Assembly (NCBI RefSeq): GCF_963677315.1
Contig: NZ_OY781939.1
Span: 2,728,001 to 2,792,000, forward strand
DNA: 64,000 nucleotides
Direction of reading: 5' to 3'
Source of the DNA: an uncultured Sphaerochaeta sp.
GTDB lineage: Bacteria; Spirochaetota; Spirochaetia; Sphaerochaetales; Sphaerochaetaceae
In this document: one piece after another, positions 8,261 through 17,675 of the stretch
Numbering within the stretch: the first letter of the stretch is position 1
Layout of the letters: each line of letters begins with the position of its first letter
Position numbers and translations under genes: made by a program
The notes under the pieces: generated by a model
The model's database searches: none
Told to the model about the DNA's origin: nothing
Seen by the model: only the letters and a program-made list of their open reading frames with translations

Positions 8261-9853
8261 ATGCATGATATCAAAAAGCCAAACATTCTTCATATTTTCA
8301 CTGATATGCAACGCTTTGACACCATTGGTTGTCTCGGAAACCCTGTCATAAAGACTCCTAATCTAGACAGGCTGTGTGGTGAGGGTGTTGCTTTTACGAA
8401 TGCATTTTCCCCTTCCCCTGTGTGCATCGCTGCTCGATGTTCCATGATCAGTGGGCAATATCCGCTGCATACAGGATGTTATGAGAATGACATAATGCCC
8501 ACAGACGGAAGAAAAACATTCATGGGAGCACTGACCGAGGATGGATATCGAACACATGGAATTGGAAAGTGTCATTTTACCCCTGACCGATTTGAGCTGA
8601 AGGGGTTTCAAACGAGGGAGATTCAGGAGGAATTGGGAGACGATCCAGAAAATCTTGATAGAAACAACTACTTGAAATATTTACATGATGCAGGATATGA
8701 ACATGTCTGCGAGGAGCATGGAATCAGGGGTGAGATGTACTACACACCCCAGCCAAGTGTGTTGCCAGCTGCCGATCATCCAACTCAATGGGTCGCTGAC
8801 CGATCGATTAAGTTCATTAGCCAGCCACATACCAAACCATGGTATCTGTTTGCAAGCTTCATCCATCCTCATCCACCATTAACTCCACCAGCCCCTTGGC
8901 ACAAGTTGTATAGACCTTCTCTAATGCCAGCTCCTAATGTACCCCAAGACTGGGAGAGCCTGATTACCTATGTGAACCGAGTCCAAAACAGATACAAGTA
9001 TGCGGATCAGGGGTTAAGCATTCACCAAATGAGACTAATCAAGGCGTACTACTATGCGTGTATCTCTTTTGTTGATTACCAAGTGGGACGGATACTGGAT
9101 GCTTTACAGGTTGCGGGTGCGCTTGATTCTACGTTGATTCTTTTCTCATCCGACCACGGGGAACATCTAGGTGACAGGAACTGCCTAGGTAAGCGTAGTA
9201 TGCATGACAGTAGTGCCCGCGTCCCCATGATAGTGAGTCAACCAGGAAGATTTGAGGGTGGGAAAACCTGCACAACACCTGTTAGTCTTGTGGATATTGC
9301 ACCAACATTCCTCAGCGCTTCTGGTAATATTGAGTATCAACGCACAGGAAAGCTAGGCTCTCATGCTCTAGATGGAGTTGACATGCATGATATCTTAACC
9401 GGCAGGTCAGACAGAAAAGTGGTTTTCTCCCAACTATCCTACCCAGATGCAATGACACCACTGTGCATAGCCCCAGAAGATCGCAAGTATCTTGCAATAG
9501 AGGACGAAATAACAAAGCGTGCTCACTTTTCAAGCTACATGGCAGTTTCAGAGAAATGGAAGTACTTCTACAGCGCCCCGGACAACAAGGAATTCCTCTT
9601 TGACCGAATCAATGATCCGCAGGAGACTCGAAACAAGATTGGGCTTCCTTTCGTCAGCCAAAGCTATACAGAAATGAAAAAAGCTCTTATTGAACATCTG
9701 AAAGCAGGAGGAGAAGGAGCAGGTATTACAGGGGATTCTTGGAGAGTGTTTCCTCAGATTCGGCTCAATCCTGATCCCGATACCGGACTCCTCATTCAAG
9801 ATGGTTATACTCCCTGGGCACAGATGGATTTGCCAACAGGTTATGACTGCTGA
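8261..9853 (+). CDS. Sulfatase (type I, formylglycine-dependent)
   Basis: This 530-residue protein is a sulfatase of the alkaline-phosphatase superfamily, which removes sulfate esters from sugars. The catalytic motif is Cys55-Ile-Ala-Ala-Arg59 followed by SMISGQYPLHTG. Cys55 would be converted to formylglycine; the second consensus position is Ala rather than Pro (C-x-A-x-R). Metal-binding stretches are visible at the N-terminus (TDMQRFDTIG) and at FSSDHGEHLGD with the downstream KRSMHDSSARVPMIV. No signal peptide is seen, so it appears cytoplasmic and acts after uptake. GGAG precedes the start. It follows iclR in what looks like a two-gene operon next to the TRAP/hydrolase locus, suggesting a sulfated glycan substrate. 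No maturase gene is in the window. Confidence 0.9.
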   Translation: MHDIKKPNILHIFTDMQRFDTIGCLGNPVIKTPNLDRLCGEGVAFTNAFSPSPVCIAARCSMISGQYPLHTGCYENDIMPTDGRKTFMGALTEDGYRTHGIGKCHFTPDRFELKGFQTREIQEELGDDPENLDRNNYLKYLHDAGYEHVCEEHGIRGEMYYTPQPSVLPAADHPTQWVADRSIKFISQPHTKPWYLFASFIHPHPPLTPPAPWHKLYRPSLMPAPNVPQDWESLITYVNRVQNRYKYADQGLSIHQMRLIKAYYYACISFVDYQVGRILDALQVAGALDSTLILFSSDHGEHLGDRNCLGKRSMHDSSARVPMIVSQPGRFEGGKTCTTPVSLVDIAPTFLSASGNIEYQRTGKLGSHALDGVDMHDILTGRSDRKVVFSQLSYPDAMTPLCIAPEDRKYLAIEDEITKRAHFSSYMAVSEKWKYFYSAPDNKEFLFDRINDPQETRNKIGLPFVSQSYTEMKKALIEHLKAGGEGAGITGDSWRVFPQIRLNPDPDTGLLIQDGYTPWAQMDLPTGYDC

Positions 9854-10262
9854 ATAAGAAAAAAATTAGCGTCAGGGTACATGCAGGAATCATAGACTCA
9901 AGAATCAGTGTTCTTGGTGCTGCTAAGCGGCAAGGTGTCTTAGCTCGAACACATTGGTGATTGACAGATTGTGAATAGTTGCTAGGCTGTCAGTAGGTGC
10001 CTACAGGACAAGACATTTATTTGAAAGGGGAGCAAAGAACAATTCTAATGATGTCTTTCATAGTGTGATTGCAAAAAAAAACTTCATACTGCCTGCAACT
10101 TCAAATTTAAAAGTGCTTAACAGGTATGAAAAATGTTGGAGGCTTCGAAGAGATGATGGCAAGAGGGTAGTATAGATCCACTTAAAAAATCTCTTTGTGC
10201 GTATTTGACAAAAAACGTATGGTATGCTGATAGCAGACAAGCCTCTTCAAAGGAAATCATAA
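9854..10262. other. Intergenic stretch before the AraC gene
   Basis: These 409 bases hold no convincing gene. A weak 6-bp hairpin (GCTAAG/CTTAGC near 9920-9945) may be a poor terminator of the sulfatase gene. TTGACA at 10205-10210 could be the -35 of the araC promoter, but no good -10 stands at the right distance. Confidence 0.5.
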
Positions 10263-11144
10263 ATGGATAAAATGAATTACTATACGGATGTTCTTTGGAT
10301 GAGTCGATTCCATTATAAGAACAAAAGCGAAGTGACAGATCACAAGCATGATTTCTATCAAATCATCTATCTTGTTGAGGGGGCTGGCTTTCTACGGTAT
10401 GGGAATGAAAGGATACCCTTAACATTTCCGATGGTTGCTTTTTATAAACCTGATGAAATGCATGGGATAGAGATTGAAAGTTCTCTTAAAACGATTGATG
10501 TGAAATTTCAAGTAGTCGACTCGGAATTTGCCTCTAATCTAGAGAAACTACCAACGATACTCAACAATCCAGGGAATTTGGATATTTTGTTTCTTCTAGA
10601 ATCCATGTTAAATATTGGAAGTGAGGAACGCCTCTATTACCGACAGCGATGTTGTTTTCTCCTTAATCTAATTCTTATGCAATGGATTGAATTTGCAGCT
10701 AAAGAAGAACAAAAAGAACAAGAGTTGAGAGTCTATGCAGATGCACAACAACCAAAGTCTGACATTTGTTCCCAACTCATCTATTTCATTGATACTAATC
10801 TACAAGAGGAATTGGATAGTAGTGTAATTAGTAAAAAATTAGGGTTCTCCTATCGCCATATTTCAGATTGTTGCATAAAAGAATACTCGATGACGCCAAT
10901 GCATCTACTACGCTATCGTCGTATACAGCGTGCGAAAGAACTGCTCATGAGAGATGATTATGAAATTAAAGAAATTGCATTCGAGCTTGGATTTAAATCA
11001 GTCTACCATTTTTCAAGAGTCTTTTCGGAAATAGTAGGTCAGCCTCCGCGCAAATGGAAAGATTATCAACTGAGAAAAATCTGTCGGGATATAAATATCG
11101 ATCCTCAATACATGAATGAGCTGCATATAAAAAAACTGAATTGA
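10263..11144 (+). CDS. AraC-family transcriptional regulator
   Basis: This 293-residue regulator has an N-terminal cupin-like sensor (HKHDFYQIIYLVEGAGFLRYG and KPDEMHGIE, typical of AraC proteins that bind sugars) and a C-terminal double helix-turn-helix (about 180-280). The second helix-turn-helix reads YEIKEIAFELGFKSVYHFSRVF and is followed by GQPPRKWKDY. The start has AAAGGA at good spacing. It stands immediately upstream of the dehydrogenase/GH39/ABC operon in the same orientation and is its likely activator. Confidence 0.9.
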   Translation: MDKMNYYTDVLWMSRFHYKNKSEVTDHKHDFYQIIYLVEGAGFLRYGNERIPLTFPMVAFYKPDEMHGIEIESSLKTIDVKFQVVDSEFASNLEKLPTILNNPGNLDILFLLESMLNIGSEERLYYRQRCCFLLNLILMQWIEFAAKEEQKEQELRVYADAQQPKSDICSQLIYFIDTNLQEELDSSVISKKLGFSYRHISDCCIKEYSMTPMHLLRYRRIQRAKELLMRDDYEIKEIAFELGFKSVYHFSRVFSEIVGQPPRKWKDYQLRKICRDINIDPQYMNELHIKKLN

Positions 11145-11453
11145 TGACCGTATTAGTTGAAACTCCCAAAATTTTCACAGGTTTTCCTTGCCTGGTGTCC
11201 TATCATTGTGTGCTTGGATCTACTTGCAAATAATTCTTACACATGTATTATAACTTATTATGAAATATGGTTGGGTAGAGGTTTTTAAATATTTTAAATA
11301 TAATAATTTAAATATGCTTTTGTTTTCTATGGCTACCCGAACTACGATACGTATGACTAGTTCCGAATTAGACAAAACTATGGCATATGCAGACATTTAC
11401 CGGATATAAAAGCAGTGTTAGCCTTTGATCAATAAGATTAGGGGGAACACATA
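11145..11453. other. AT-rich control region upstream of the GH39/ABC operon
   Basis: These 309 bases contain a very AT-rich tract (about 11285-11325) and no reading frame. It is the expected site for the operon promoter and AraC binding. I could not settle on a clear -35/-10 pair, although TATAAA near 11405 is a possible -10. Confidence 0.5.
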
Positions 11454-12503
11454 TTGGCCAATAAAATGACTGGAACAAACATAGTAATTGCAGGGAAATC
11501 TTCTTCGGCATCTCAGAAAGTTGCAATAGTAGAATGTCCAAGAAAAATTACGCTTATCGATGCTGAAATTCCCATGCCGGGACCTGATGAAATTCGGGTG
11601 CGAATAAAGTATGTTGGTATTTGCGGTTCAGACTTGGAGGTCTATCGCGGTCACCGACAGGCTGAATTCATTTCGTTTCCCTCTGGGCTCGGACATGAAG
11701 TAGCAGGTGTAATCGATAAGGTAGGTACAAATGTAATTGGACTCGCTGTAGGAGATAGGGTCACTTGTCGTTATGTCTGGGGAGCTTATGCCGAATATAT
11801 AGTCTGTAATCCCTTCAACGTAAAAGTTGTTCCTCCCAGACTGACCATGAAACAAACTAGTCTCTTGGAAGTGTTGCCCGGAATTATGCATGCGGCTGAA
11901 TTGGCTAATGTCACTGAAAAATCCTCGGTTCTTATTATGGGGCAAGGTGTCAGTGGCCTGTTGCTCACACAGGTTTTCAGTCTTTTTAGTCCAAGACATC
12001 TTGTATGTACAGACCTAAATGACAAAAACCTACAATTAGCCCGTAAATATGGAGCCACACATACTGTAAAAGTCCCTTCTAAGACTACCTCTACAAGAGA
12101 AGCTCTTGGTTCAGAATTTCCTGATGGCTTTGATATTGTGGTACCTGCTTTGCTCGAAGGAGACGGTCTTGTGGATGCCATCGACATAGCTTCTTTCTGC
12201 GGTCGGATCATTCTGTATGGATGTATTGGACTCTGCTCAAAAACAGTAGATCTCTTCAAGGTGCATAAGAAACGACTGGAAATTTATTCTACCGAGCCAA
12301 GACGCGACATTGATATGAGACGTTTGTTCAATGAATCTCTCAATCTGGTTCTTGACGGCTTGGTTAATACATCTGAGATTGTCGACCTGATTATGCCTTT
12401 ACAAAAAATTTCAGAAGCCTTTGAAATTCGCAACAATGAAAGAAACGATATTATCCATGTGCTTATCGATTGCAATCCGGAGGTGGATTATGATGCCGAA
12501 TAA
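11454..12503 (+). CDS. Zinc-dependent medium-chain dehydrogenase
   Basis: This 349-residue protein is an MDR-type alcohol/polyol dehydrogenase. It has the catalytic zinc motif GICGSDLEVYRG and the GHE motif with DKVG and VGDRVTCR behind it, and a Rossmann segment around VLIMGQGVSGLLLTQV. The four-cysteine structural zinc lobe is absent, as in many sorbitol- and threonine-dehydrogenase relatives. A TTG start at 11454 is chosen because AGGGGG lies 9-10 bases upstream; the next ATG (11466) is too far from it. It opens the operon and probably oxidises a sugar released by the downstream hydrolases. The stop overlaps the start of the next gene. Confidence 0.85.
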   Translation: MANKMTGTNIVIAGKSSSASQKVAIVECPRKITLIDAEIPMPGPDEIRVRIKYVGICGSDLEVYRGHRQAEFISFPSGLGHEVAGVIDKVGTNVIGLAVGDRVTCRYVWGAYAEYIVCNPFNVKVVPPRLTMKQTSLLEVLPGIMHAAELANVTEKSSVLIMGQGVSGLLLTQVFSLFSPRHLVCTDLNDKNLQLARKYGATHTVKVPSKTTSTREALGSEFPDGFDIVVPALLEGDGLVDAIDIASFCGRIILYGCIGLCSKTVDLFKVHKKRLEIYSTEPRRDIDMRRLFNESLNLVLDGLVNTSEIVDLIMPLQKISEAFEIRNNERNDIIHVLIDCNPEVDYDAE

Positions 12504-14442
12504 TGTTGAAATCCCCATTGAAGTCTTATGTTCGGGTAAACCTGAAGTATTTGATAACTTCTATGGTGCATTTGGATACGGAAATACTGATTTTACGTAT
12601 ACCGCACCTTATAAGAGACAGTATCAATATCTTTCAGCCTATAACAACCATGGTAAGTATATGAGGATTCATAATATCCTTACTTCTCACGGTCAAGGTG
12701 ACAAATTTTTTATAGAAGATGGACAGAACTACGGCAACCCACAACATGATGGTCAACCAACACCACCAGAACATTACTATTATGACAAGGTAGTAAGCAG
12801 GGTTGAATCAGGTGTTCTACGATATAATTGGGAGACAGTGGACCAAGCTTACGATGTGATTGTTGGTTCCAATATGAAACTGATTGTGGAAGCTTGCTAC
12901 ATTCCTTCAGCCCTTAGGTCCCATCCATCAGCCCCATCCTATGACCTTGCTGATTATAATGAATGGCATGATTTCATATTTGAGTTTGTTACTCATTTGA
13001 TTAATCGCTATGGTCTAGAAGAGGTAAGAACTTGGTACTTTGAAGTCTGGAACGAACCAGATAATGTTAAGGAATGGGTTGAAAACCCTGCATATTTCTT
13101 GGCTCTTTATGATTATTTCGTTGCAGCAGTGAAGGCTGTTGATGAAAAACTTAAGGTAGGTGGTCCAGCCGTAAAACAACATTTTGGTTCATTTGGGGCA
13201 GGTGCAATTACTATTTTCAAGGCTTTTATGGATCACTGCTCGAAGGGTATCAATTATAAGAATGGTATGAAGGGGTCTCCTCTTGATTTTATATCCATTC
13301 ATTGTAAGGGTGGACGCCCTGGTTTTTCACGCAATCCTTCAACTCAAACCATGTTTGATTCAATAAAGGAATATGCTGAAATCCTAGAGGACTATCCAGA
13401 GTTTAAGTCTCTAGAGTTTTTCAATGACGAATCTGATGTTGTCTGGTCGGGAAATCTTGGTGTAGATAATGAGAGCTGGCTTAATTTTAGGAATACTCAT
13501 TACTTCCCTGGCTTTGTATGTAAAATGGTAAATCAATATATCACTATTGTACGAAAAGAACTTGGTTTGAACTTGACTATAGTTGACAGTGATAATTGTC
13601 ATTTACATTGGGAGAAACGTCTTTTTAGTGGAAATAGAAGTCAGTTCACTCCTTTCTTCACGTATCCTTCCACTGACTTACTAAGAAAATCCATATTTAA
13701 TGCATATATTCTCTTGGGAAAACTTGGAAATGAAATGATTCCTGTAGCATCAGCAGCAGATGGATTTGGTAATAAATTTGGAGCTTTAGCTACACGTTCT
13801 TCTTCTGGAGTCTTCTCTGTCATGGTTTGGAATTTTGAGGATGGTGTTGAAGATGATATTAATGAACGTACCATCAATCTGAACTTTTCAGATCTCAATG
13901 TTCCAGTAAGCTCCAAACTTGTCCATTACAGAATAGATAAACATCACAGTAATGCCCATCAGGTCTGGGCAGAGATGGGTAAACCAAAGAGACCAACTCT
14001 TTCCCAAATTGAAGATCTTCGTTCTAGAGAACATCTAGAAATGCTTGAACCCGTCAAAGATATAGCGAAAACAACTGATTTGTTCCTAGCATTAGACATG
14101 CCAATGCATAGTATCTCTCTAGTAATGATTGTTCCTGCAAATGAAGAAGTGTTAAATACTCCTTCAACACTAGAAGGTTCCAGAGAAATTGGCGGCAATG
14201 GAAATGAACAAGTCTTCCTCAGTTGGTCTCCAATTAAGTCAGATAGATTCTCGCACTATGAAGTATATCGAAGAGAAGTTGGGACTGAAAAATACACAAA
14301 AATTTCAACAGATTATTCTGTCGATATTAGTGTTTATGTGGACTCTACAGTACAACACCAGGTTTCTTATGAGTATGTAGTTGCTGCTGTAGATTATTTT
14401 GGGCATACCAGTAACAAGAGTAGTTCTGTTGTTATTGATTAG
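12490..14442 (+). CDS. GH39-like glycoside hydrolase (first copy)
   Basis: This protein of about 650 residues resembles GH39 beta-xylosidases/alpha-iduronidases. The TIM barrel carries the acid/base motif WNEPD with Glu at about 189 and a candidate nucleophile Glu at about 314 (FFNDESD). The C-terminal part after about 400 holds beta-domains and ends in a fibronectin-III-like module. There is no signal peptide, so it acts in the cytoplasm. GGAGGTGG at 12479-12486 serves an ATG at 12490 or 12493; the gene overlaps the preceding stop by 14 bases. It is paralogous to the protein at 17676-19511, and the two flank the importer genes. Confidence 0.78.
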   Translation: MMPNNVEIPIEVLCSGKPEVFDNFYGAFGYGNTDFTYTAPYKRQYQYLSAYNNHGKYMRIHNILTSHGQGDKFFIEDGQNYGNPQHDGQPTPPEHYYYDKVVSRVESGVLRYNWETVDQAYDVIVGSNMKLIVEACYIPSALRSHPSAPSYDLADYNEWHDFIFEFVTHLINRYGLEEVRTWYFEVWNEPDNVKEWVENPAYFLALYDYFVAAVKAVDEKLKVGGPAVKQHFGSFGAGAITIFKAFMDHCSKGINYKNGMKGSPLDFISIHCKGGRPGFSRNPSTQTMFDSIKEYAEILEDYPEFKSLEFFNDESDVVWSGNLGVDNESWLNFRNTHYFPGFVCKMVNQYITIVRKELGLNLTIVDSDNCHLHWEKRLFSGNRSQFTPFFTYPSTDLLRKSIFNAYILLGKLGNEMIPVASAADGFGNKFGALATRSSSGVFSVMVWNFEDGVEDDINERTINLNFSDLNVPVSSKLVHYRIDKHHSNAHQVWAEMGKPKRPTLSQIEDLRSREHLEMLEPVKDIAKTTDLFLALDMPMHSISLVMIVPANEEVLNTPSTLEGSREIGGNGNEQVFLSWSPIKSDRFSHYEVYRREVGTEKYTKISTDYSVDISVYVDSTVQHQVSYEYVVAAVDYFGHTSNKSSSVVID

Positions 14443-14469
14443 AAGAATATTTCAAAAAAGGAGAAAGAG

Positions 14470-15777
14470 ATGAGAAAATTACGTAACGTGTTGTTTCTAT
14501 TGCTTATTTTATTAAGCGTAGGTGCAGTTGCAAGTGCTCAGGGTCAACAGGAGGCTGGAGATAAGGATGTTGAGATTGTATTTTGGTCTCATTTAGGAGA
14601 AAGTCCAGAATTTGTACATGCCTTTGCAGAAAAAGCTACCGAGGCCTTTGCTTCAATCGGTATGAATAATTTTACCGTTCGATCAGAAATTGTTGATTAC
14701 GGTAACTACGAACAGAAGTACTTAAGTGCTTTTTCAAGTGGGAAAGGTCCTGATATCTTCTTCGGTAGAGCTGCAGACTGGGCTCTTGACTATGGAATCA
14801 ATCCTATTGCAGCTCCTTTCCGAGAAGATACGCAGAAAGTGTGGGATGAAGCCCTAATGGATCTTGTTTCGAAGCAGGGTGTTATCGATGGAAAGCGTTT
14901 TGGAATCCCCTATGAAGCGGGAGTAGGCCAGATGCTGTACTACAATAAGGATCACTTTATTGATGCAGGACTTGATCCTAATGATCCCCCCGAGACTCTT
15001 GAGGAGATGGCTGAATATGCTGAAGCCCTAACCAAACGCGATAAAAATGGTAATATCACTCGCGGTGGATATGGAATGCGTTATTTAGGTCAAGGAGGAG
15101 GAATTTGGGATAAATTTAGAACAGTTTACCATCAGTTTGGCGCAGTTGCCCTTTCCCCAGACGGAAAAACTGCTGATGGCTATATCAATTCCCCTGAATC
15201 ACTGGCAGCATTTACGTATTTTAATGATCTTGTGCGTGTGCAGAAAGCTGTTAATACTTCATTTGACATGCCTGAAACAGCATTTAAGCAAGGGCTTGTT
15301 TCAATGATTTATCGTGAGCCTTGGTTAATCACTTCAATTGCTGATGAGGTACCTAACCTTAACTATGGACTCGCACCAATTCCCTCTGGACCTGCAGGGC
15401 TAGTTGCCAAACAGATTCCATTGGATGGTTGGAACTATCTAGTTAATAGCCAATCTAAATATGTTGACGAAATTATGGATATGTTGATTGCCTTCTGTAA
15501 TGTAGAGAGCGATGTGTATATTCATCAATTCAGACAGACACCTCCAGTCTTAGAAGCAGCTTATGATAGCGATTATGTGAAATCTCTTCCTTATGGAGAC
15601 ATTATCACTACGTATGCGCAGAGTATAGTGAGCCCAGAGTACTACACAGTTGGTGCTAGCCAAGCTATAACAATTGCTGGTGAAGAACTTGTCAAAATGG
15701 TTTTAGGTGAGCAGACTCCAGAAGAAGCTGTAGCAAAAGCTGCAGATCGAATGGATGAGATGCTTGCAACTCTCTAA
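14470..15777 (+). CDS. ABC sugar importer substrate-binding protein (family 1)
   Basis: This 435-residue exported protein starts with a 23-residue leader ending in ASA before QGQQEAGDKD, then follows the family 1 (MalE-like) pattern: YEQKYLSAFSSGKGPDIFFGRAADW, DGKRFGIPYEAGVGQMLYYNKD and a late MIYREPWLI segment. There is no lipobox cysteine. It binds an oligosaccharide and delivers it to the two permeases encoded next. GGAG lies 9-10 bases before the start. Confidence 0.92.
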   Translation: MRKLRNVLFLLLILLSVGAVASAQGQQEAGDKDVEIVFWSHLGESPEFVHAFAEKATEAFASIGMNNFTVRSEIVDYGNYEQKYLSAFSSGKGPDIFFGRAADWALDYGINPIAAPFREDTQKVWDEALMDLVSKQGVIDGKRFGIPYEAGVGQMLYYNKDHFIDAGLDPNDPPETLEEMAEYAEALTKRDKNGNITRGGYGMRYLGQGGGIWDKFRTVYHQFGAVALSPDGKTADGYINSPESLAAFTYFNDLVRVQKAVNTSFDMPETAFKQGLVSMIYREPWLITSIADEVPNLNYGLAPIPSGPAGLVAKQIPLDGWNYLVNSQSKYVDEIMDMLIAFCNVESDVYIHQFRQTPPVLEAAYDSDYVKSLPYGDIITTYAQSIVSPEYYTVGASQAITIAGEELVKMVLGEQTPEEAVAKAADRMDEMLATL

Positions 15778-15808
15778 TAGAAATTTGACCTGAAAGCAGG
15801 GGGGAATA

Positions 15809-16690
15809 ATGATGAAAATGATTGGCCAAAATTCTTTGAATAGAAAATATGCCATTGCAGGAATTCTTTTTGTAGCACCGGCGTTTATATACTATCTTGC
15901 GATTTTCTTCTATCCTCTGCTTTCAGCAGTTTATAGTTCATTCTTTAAGGTGAATATCCTTGCGAATCAATATACGTTTGTAGGGCTAAAGAACTATGTT
16001 GAAACTATTTCTAGCCAAGATTTTCAACATAGTGTTAAAGTCACATTTCTCTACATTGGTATGTTTATCCCGATTATTATGATAACAACTATTGCACTAT
16101 CAATATTTGTAACACAATTCCCCTCAAGGATATCCGGGTTTTTTATCGTTCTTTTTATTCTGCCCTTTATTTCCGCAAACGTAACGGCAGGTATGATATG
16201 GAATTTTATTTTGGATCCAGTTTTAGGAATCGTTAATAACCTAACAGGAAGTAGTCTTAAATGGTTTAGAGGGGCTGACACTGCGCTTTTCTCTGTTGTT
16301 ATTGTGGGTCTTTGGCTACGGATAGGATTTGATGTCCTGATCCTTGTAGGGAGTATCAGGGGCATCCCCCCAGAAGTATATGAAGCTTCTAAGTTGGATG
16401 GGGCTCATGGCTTAAAGCAATTCTTCTATATCACATACCCCCTTATAAATCCAACTGTAGTATTGGTGCTTACCCTTGAAGTCATCCGCTCGTTTCGTGT
16501 ATTTGGTGAAATTATGTCCACGACGGGAGGGGGCCCAGGAGGAGCTACAAAATCACTGATGATCTATCTGATTAAGGATGTTTTTCCTTTAAGTTATGGA
16601 AGAGCTTCAGCAGTTAGTATCTTACTTGTTTTTTTCATGATTGTTCTAAGTCTGCTTCAGCGTTTCCTTAAAAAAAATGTTCAATATTAG
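15809..16690 (+). CDS. ABC sugar importer permease (MalF/UgpA type)
   Basis: This 293-residue membrane protein has six predicted segments and the EAA loop that docks the ATPase (EVYEASKLDGAHGLKQFFYITYPLINP). The GGGGG stretch before the ATG is the ribosome site; a second ATG follows at once at 15812. It forms the channel with the next gene product. No ATPase gene is in the operon, so a shared MsmX/UgpC-like ATPase encoded elsewhere must energise it. Confidence 0.92.
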   Translation: MMKMIGQNSLNRKYAIAGILFVAPAFIYYLAIFFYPLLSAVYSSFFKVNILANQYTFVGLKNYVETISSQDFQHSVKVTFLYIGMFIPIIMITTIALSIFVTQFPSRISGFFIVLFILPFISANVTAGMIWNFILDPVLGIVNNLTGSSLKWFRGADTALFSVVIVGLWLRIGFDVLILVGSIRGIPPEVYEASKLDGAHGLKQFFYITYPLINPTVVLVLTLEVIRSFRVFGEIMSTTGGGPGGATKSLMIYLIKDVFPLSYGRASAVSILLVFFMIVLSLLQRFLKKNVQY

Positions 16691-16702
16691 GTGGTAGTGG
16701 CA

Positions 16703-17605
16703 ATGTCAAAAACTTCGATAATTAAGCACAAGGGATATATGAGAGTCTTACCAAAATTTAGGAACATTTCTTTTAGCAGTCTGGTTATTACAACCATTTT
16801 AGCGTTATTTATTGTTATTCCATTTATTATGATGTTCTTAACTTCATTTAAGTCAATGCCAGAGATTTTTGATACGCCGAATCGAACTCTTCTTACGCGA
16901 GTGTTACCCGATTCGTTTAGTTTGGAAAACTATCGACTTGTTATTACTGGTGAGGCGAAACAACTCAATGGCATTTCCTTCTTGGTTTTCATTAAAAATA
17001 CGTTTATCACCTCAGTGGGAGCAATCGTCCCTGCTATCTTGATGTCATGCTTAGCTGCATATGGATTTTCCAAGTTTTCTTTTCCCGGCAAAACAATATT
17101 TTATTATATGCTGCTCATGTTACTCATGATACCAATGGAAATGATAAGTATCCCTCTTTTTCAAATCGTTGCTAAATGGGGGCTTGTTGATACATACGTT
17201 GGAATAATGTTACCTGGTGCCATCTCTGCTTTTGGGATTTTTCTTATGAAAGAGAATTATGACACCATACCAAAAGATTATATAGAAGCTGCTAGGATTG
17301 ATGGTCAAAGCGAATTTGGTATTTTTTTTAAAATTATTGTCCCTATGAGTACAGGGGCAATGATGACCTTTTTAGTGATTAAATTTACTCAGAACTGGAA
17401 TAGCTATTTTTGGCCCCTCCTTATCGTAGGTTCTGAAGAGAAGAAGACTGTAACCCTTGGGCTTTCAAAGTTCACTTCTGATCTTTTTCAGCAGTGGAAT
17501 GAGCTAACCGCGGCTGTCATTTTGAGTCTACTCCCTACCCTTTTATTGTTTGTAATTTTTAGGGACAAAATTGTAAGTGGGCTGATGCGCTCTGGATTAA
17601 AGTAA
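16703..17605 (+). CDS. ABC sugar importer permease (MalG/UgpE type)
   Basis: This protein of 300 residues is the partner permease, with the EAA loop YIEAARIDGQSEFGIFFKIIVPMS and six membrane segments. The ATG at 16703 is preferred over the GTG at 16691 because AGGTGG at 16689-16694 is spaced 8 bases from it and would overlap the GTG. It follows the first permease by 12 bases. Confidence 0.9.
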   Translation: MSKTSIIKHKGYMRVLPKFRNISFSSLVITTILALFIVIPFIMMFLTSFKSMPEIFDTPNRTLLTRVLPDSFSLENYRLVITGEAKQLNGISFLVFIKNTFITSVGAIVPAILMSCLAAYGFSKFSFPGKTIFYYMLLMLLMIPMEMISIPLFQIVAKWGLVDTYVGIMLPGAISAFGIFLMKENYDTIPKDYIEAARIDGQSEFGIFFKIIVPMSTGAMMTFLVIKFTQNWNSYFWPLLIVGSEEKKTVTLGLSKFTSDLFQQWNELTAAVILSLLPTLLLFVIFRDKIVSGLMRSGLK

Positions 17606-17675
17606 ATCCTGCTTGAAGACCAACTGGATATGAGAATGCTATCGTTTTTATGTCGAACGGGCAAAGGAATACTGT

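Noticed and set aside
10205..10233. araC promoter with TTGACA
   Set aside because: No acceptable -10 stands 16-18 bases downstream; TATGCT is only 12 bases away.
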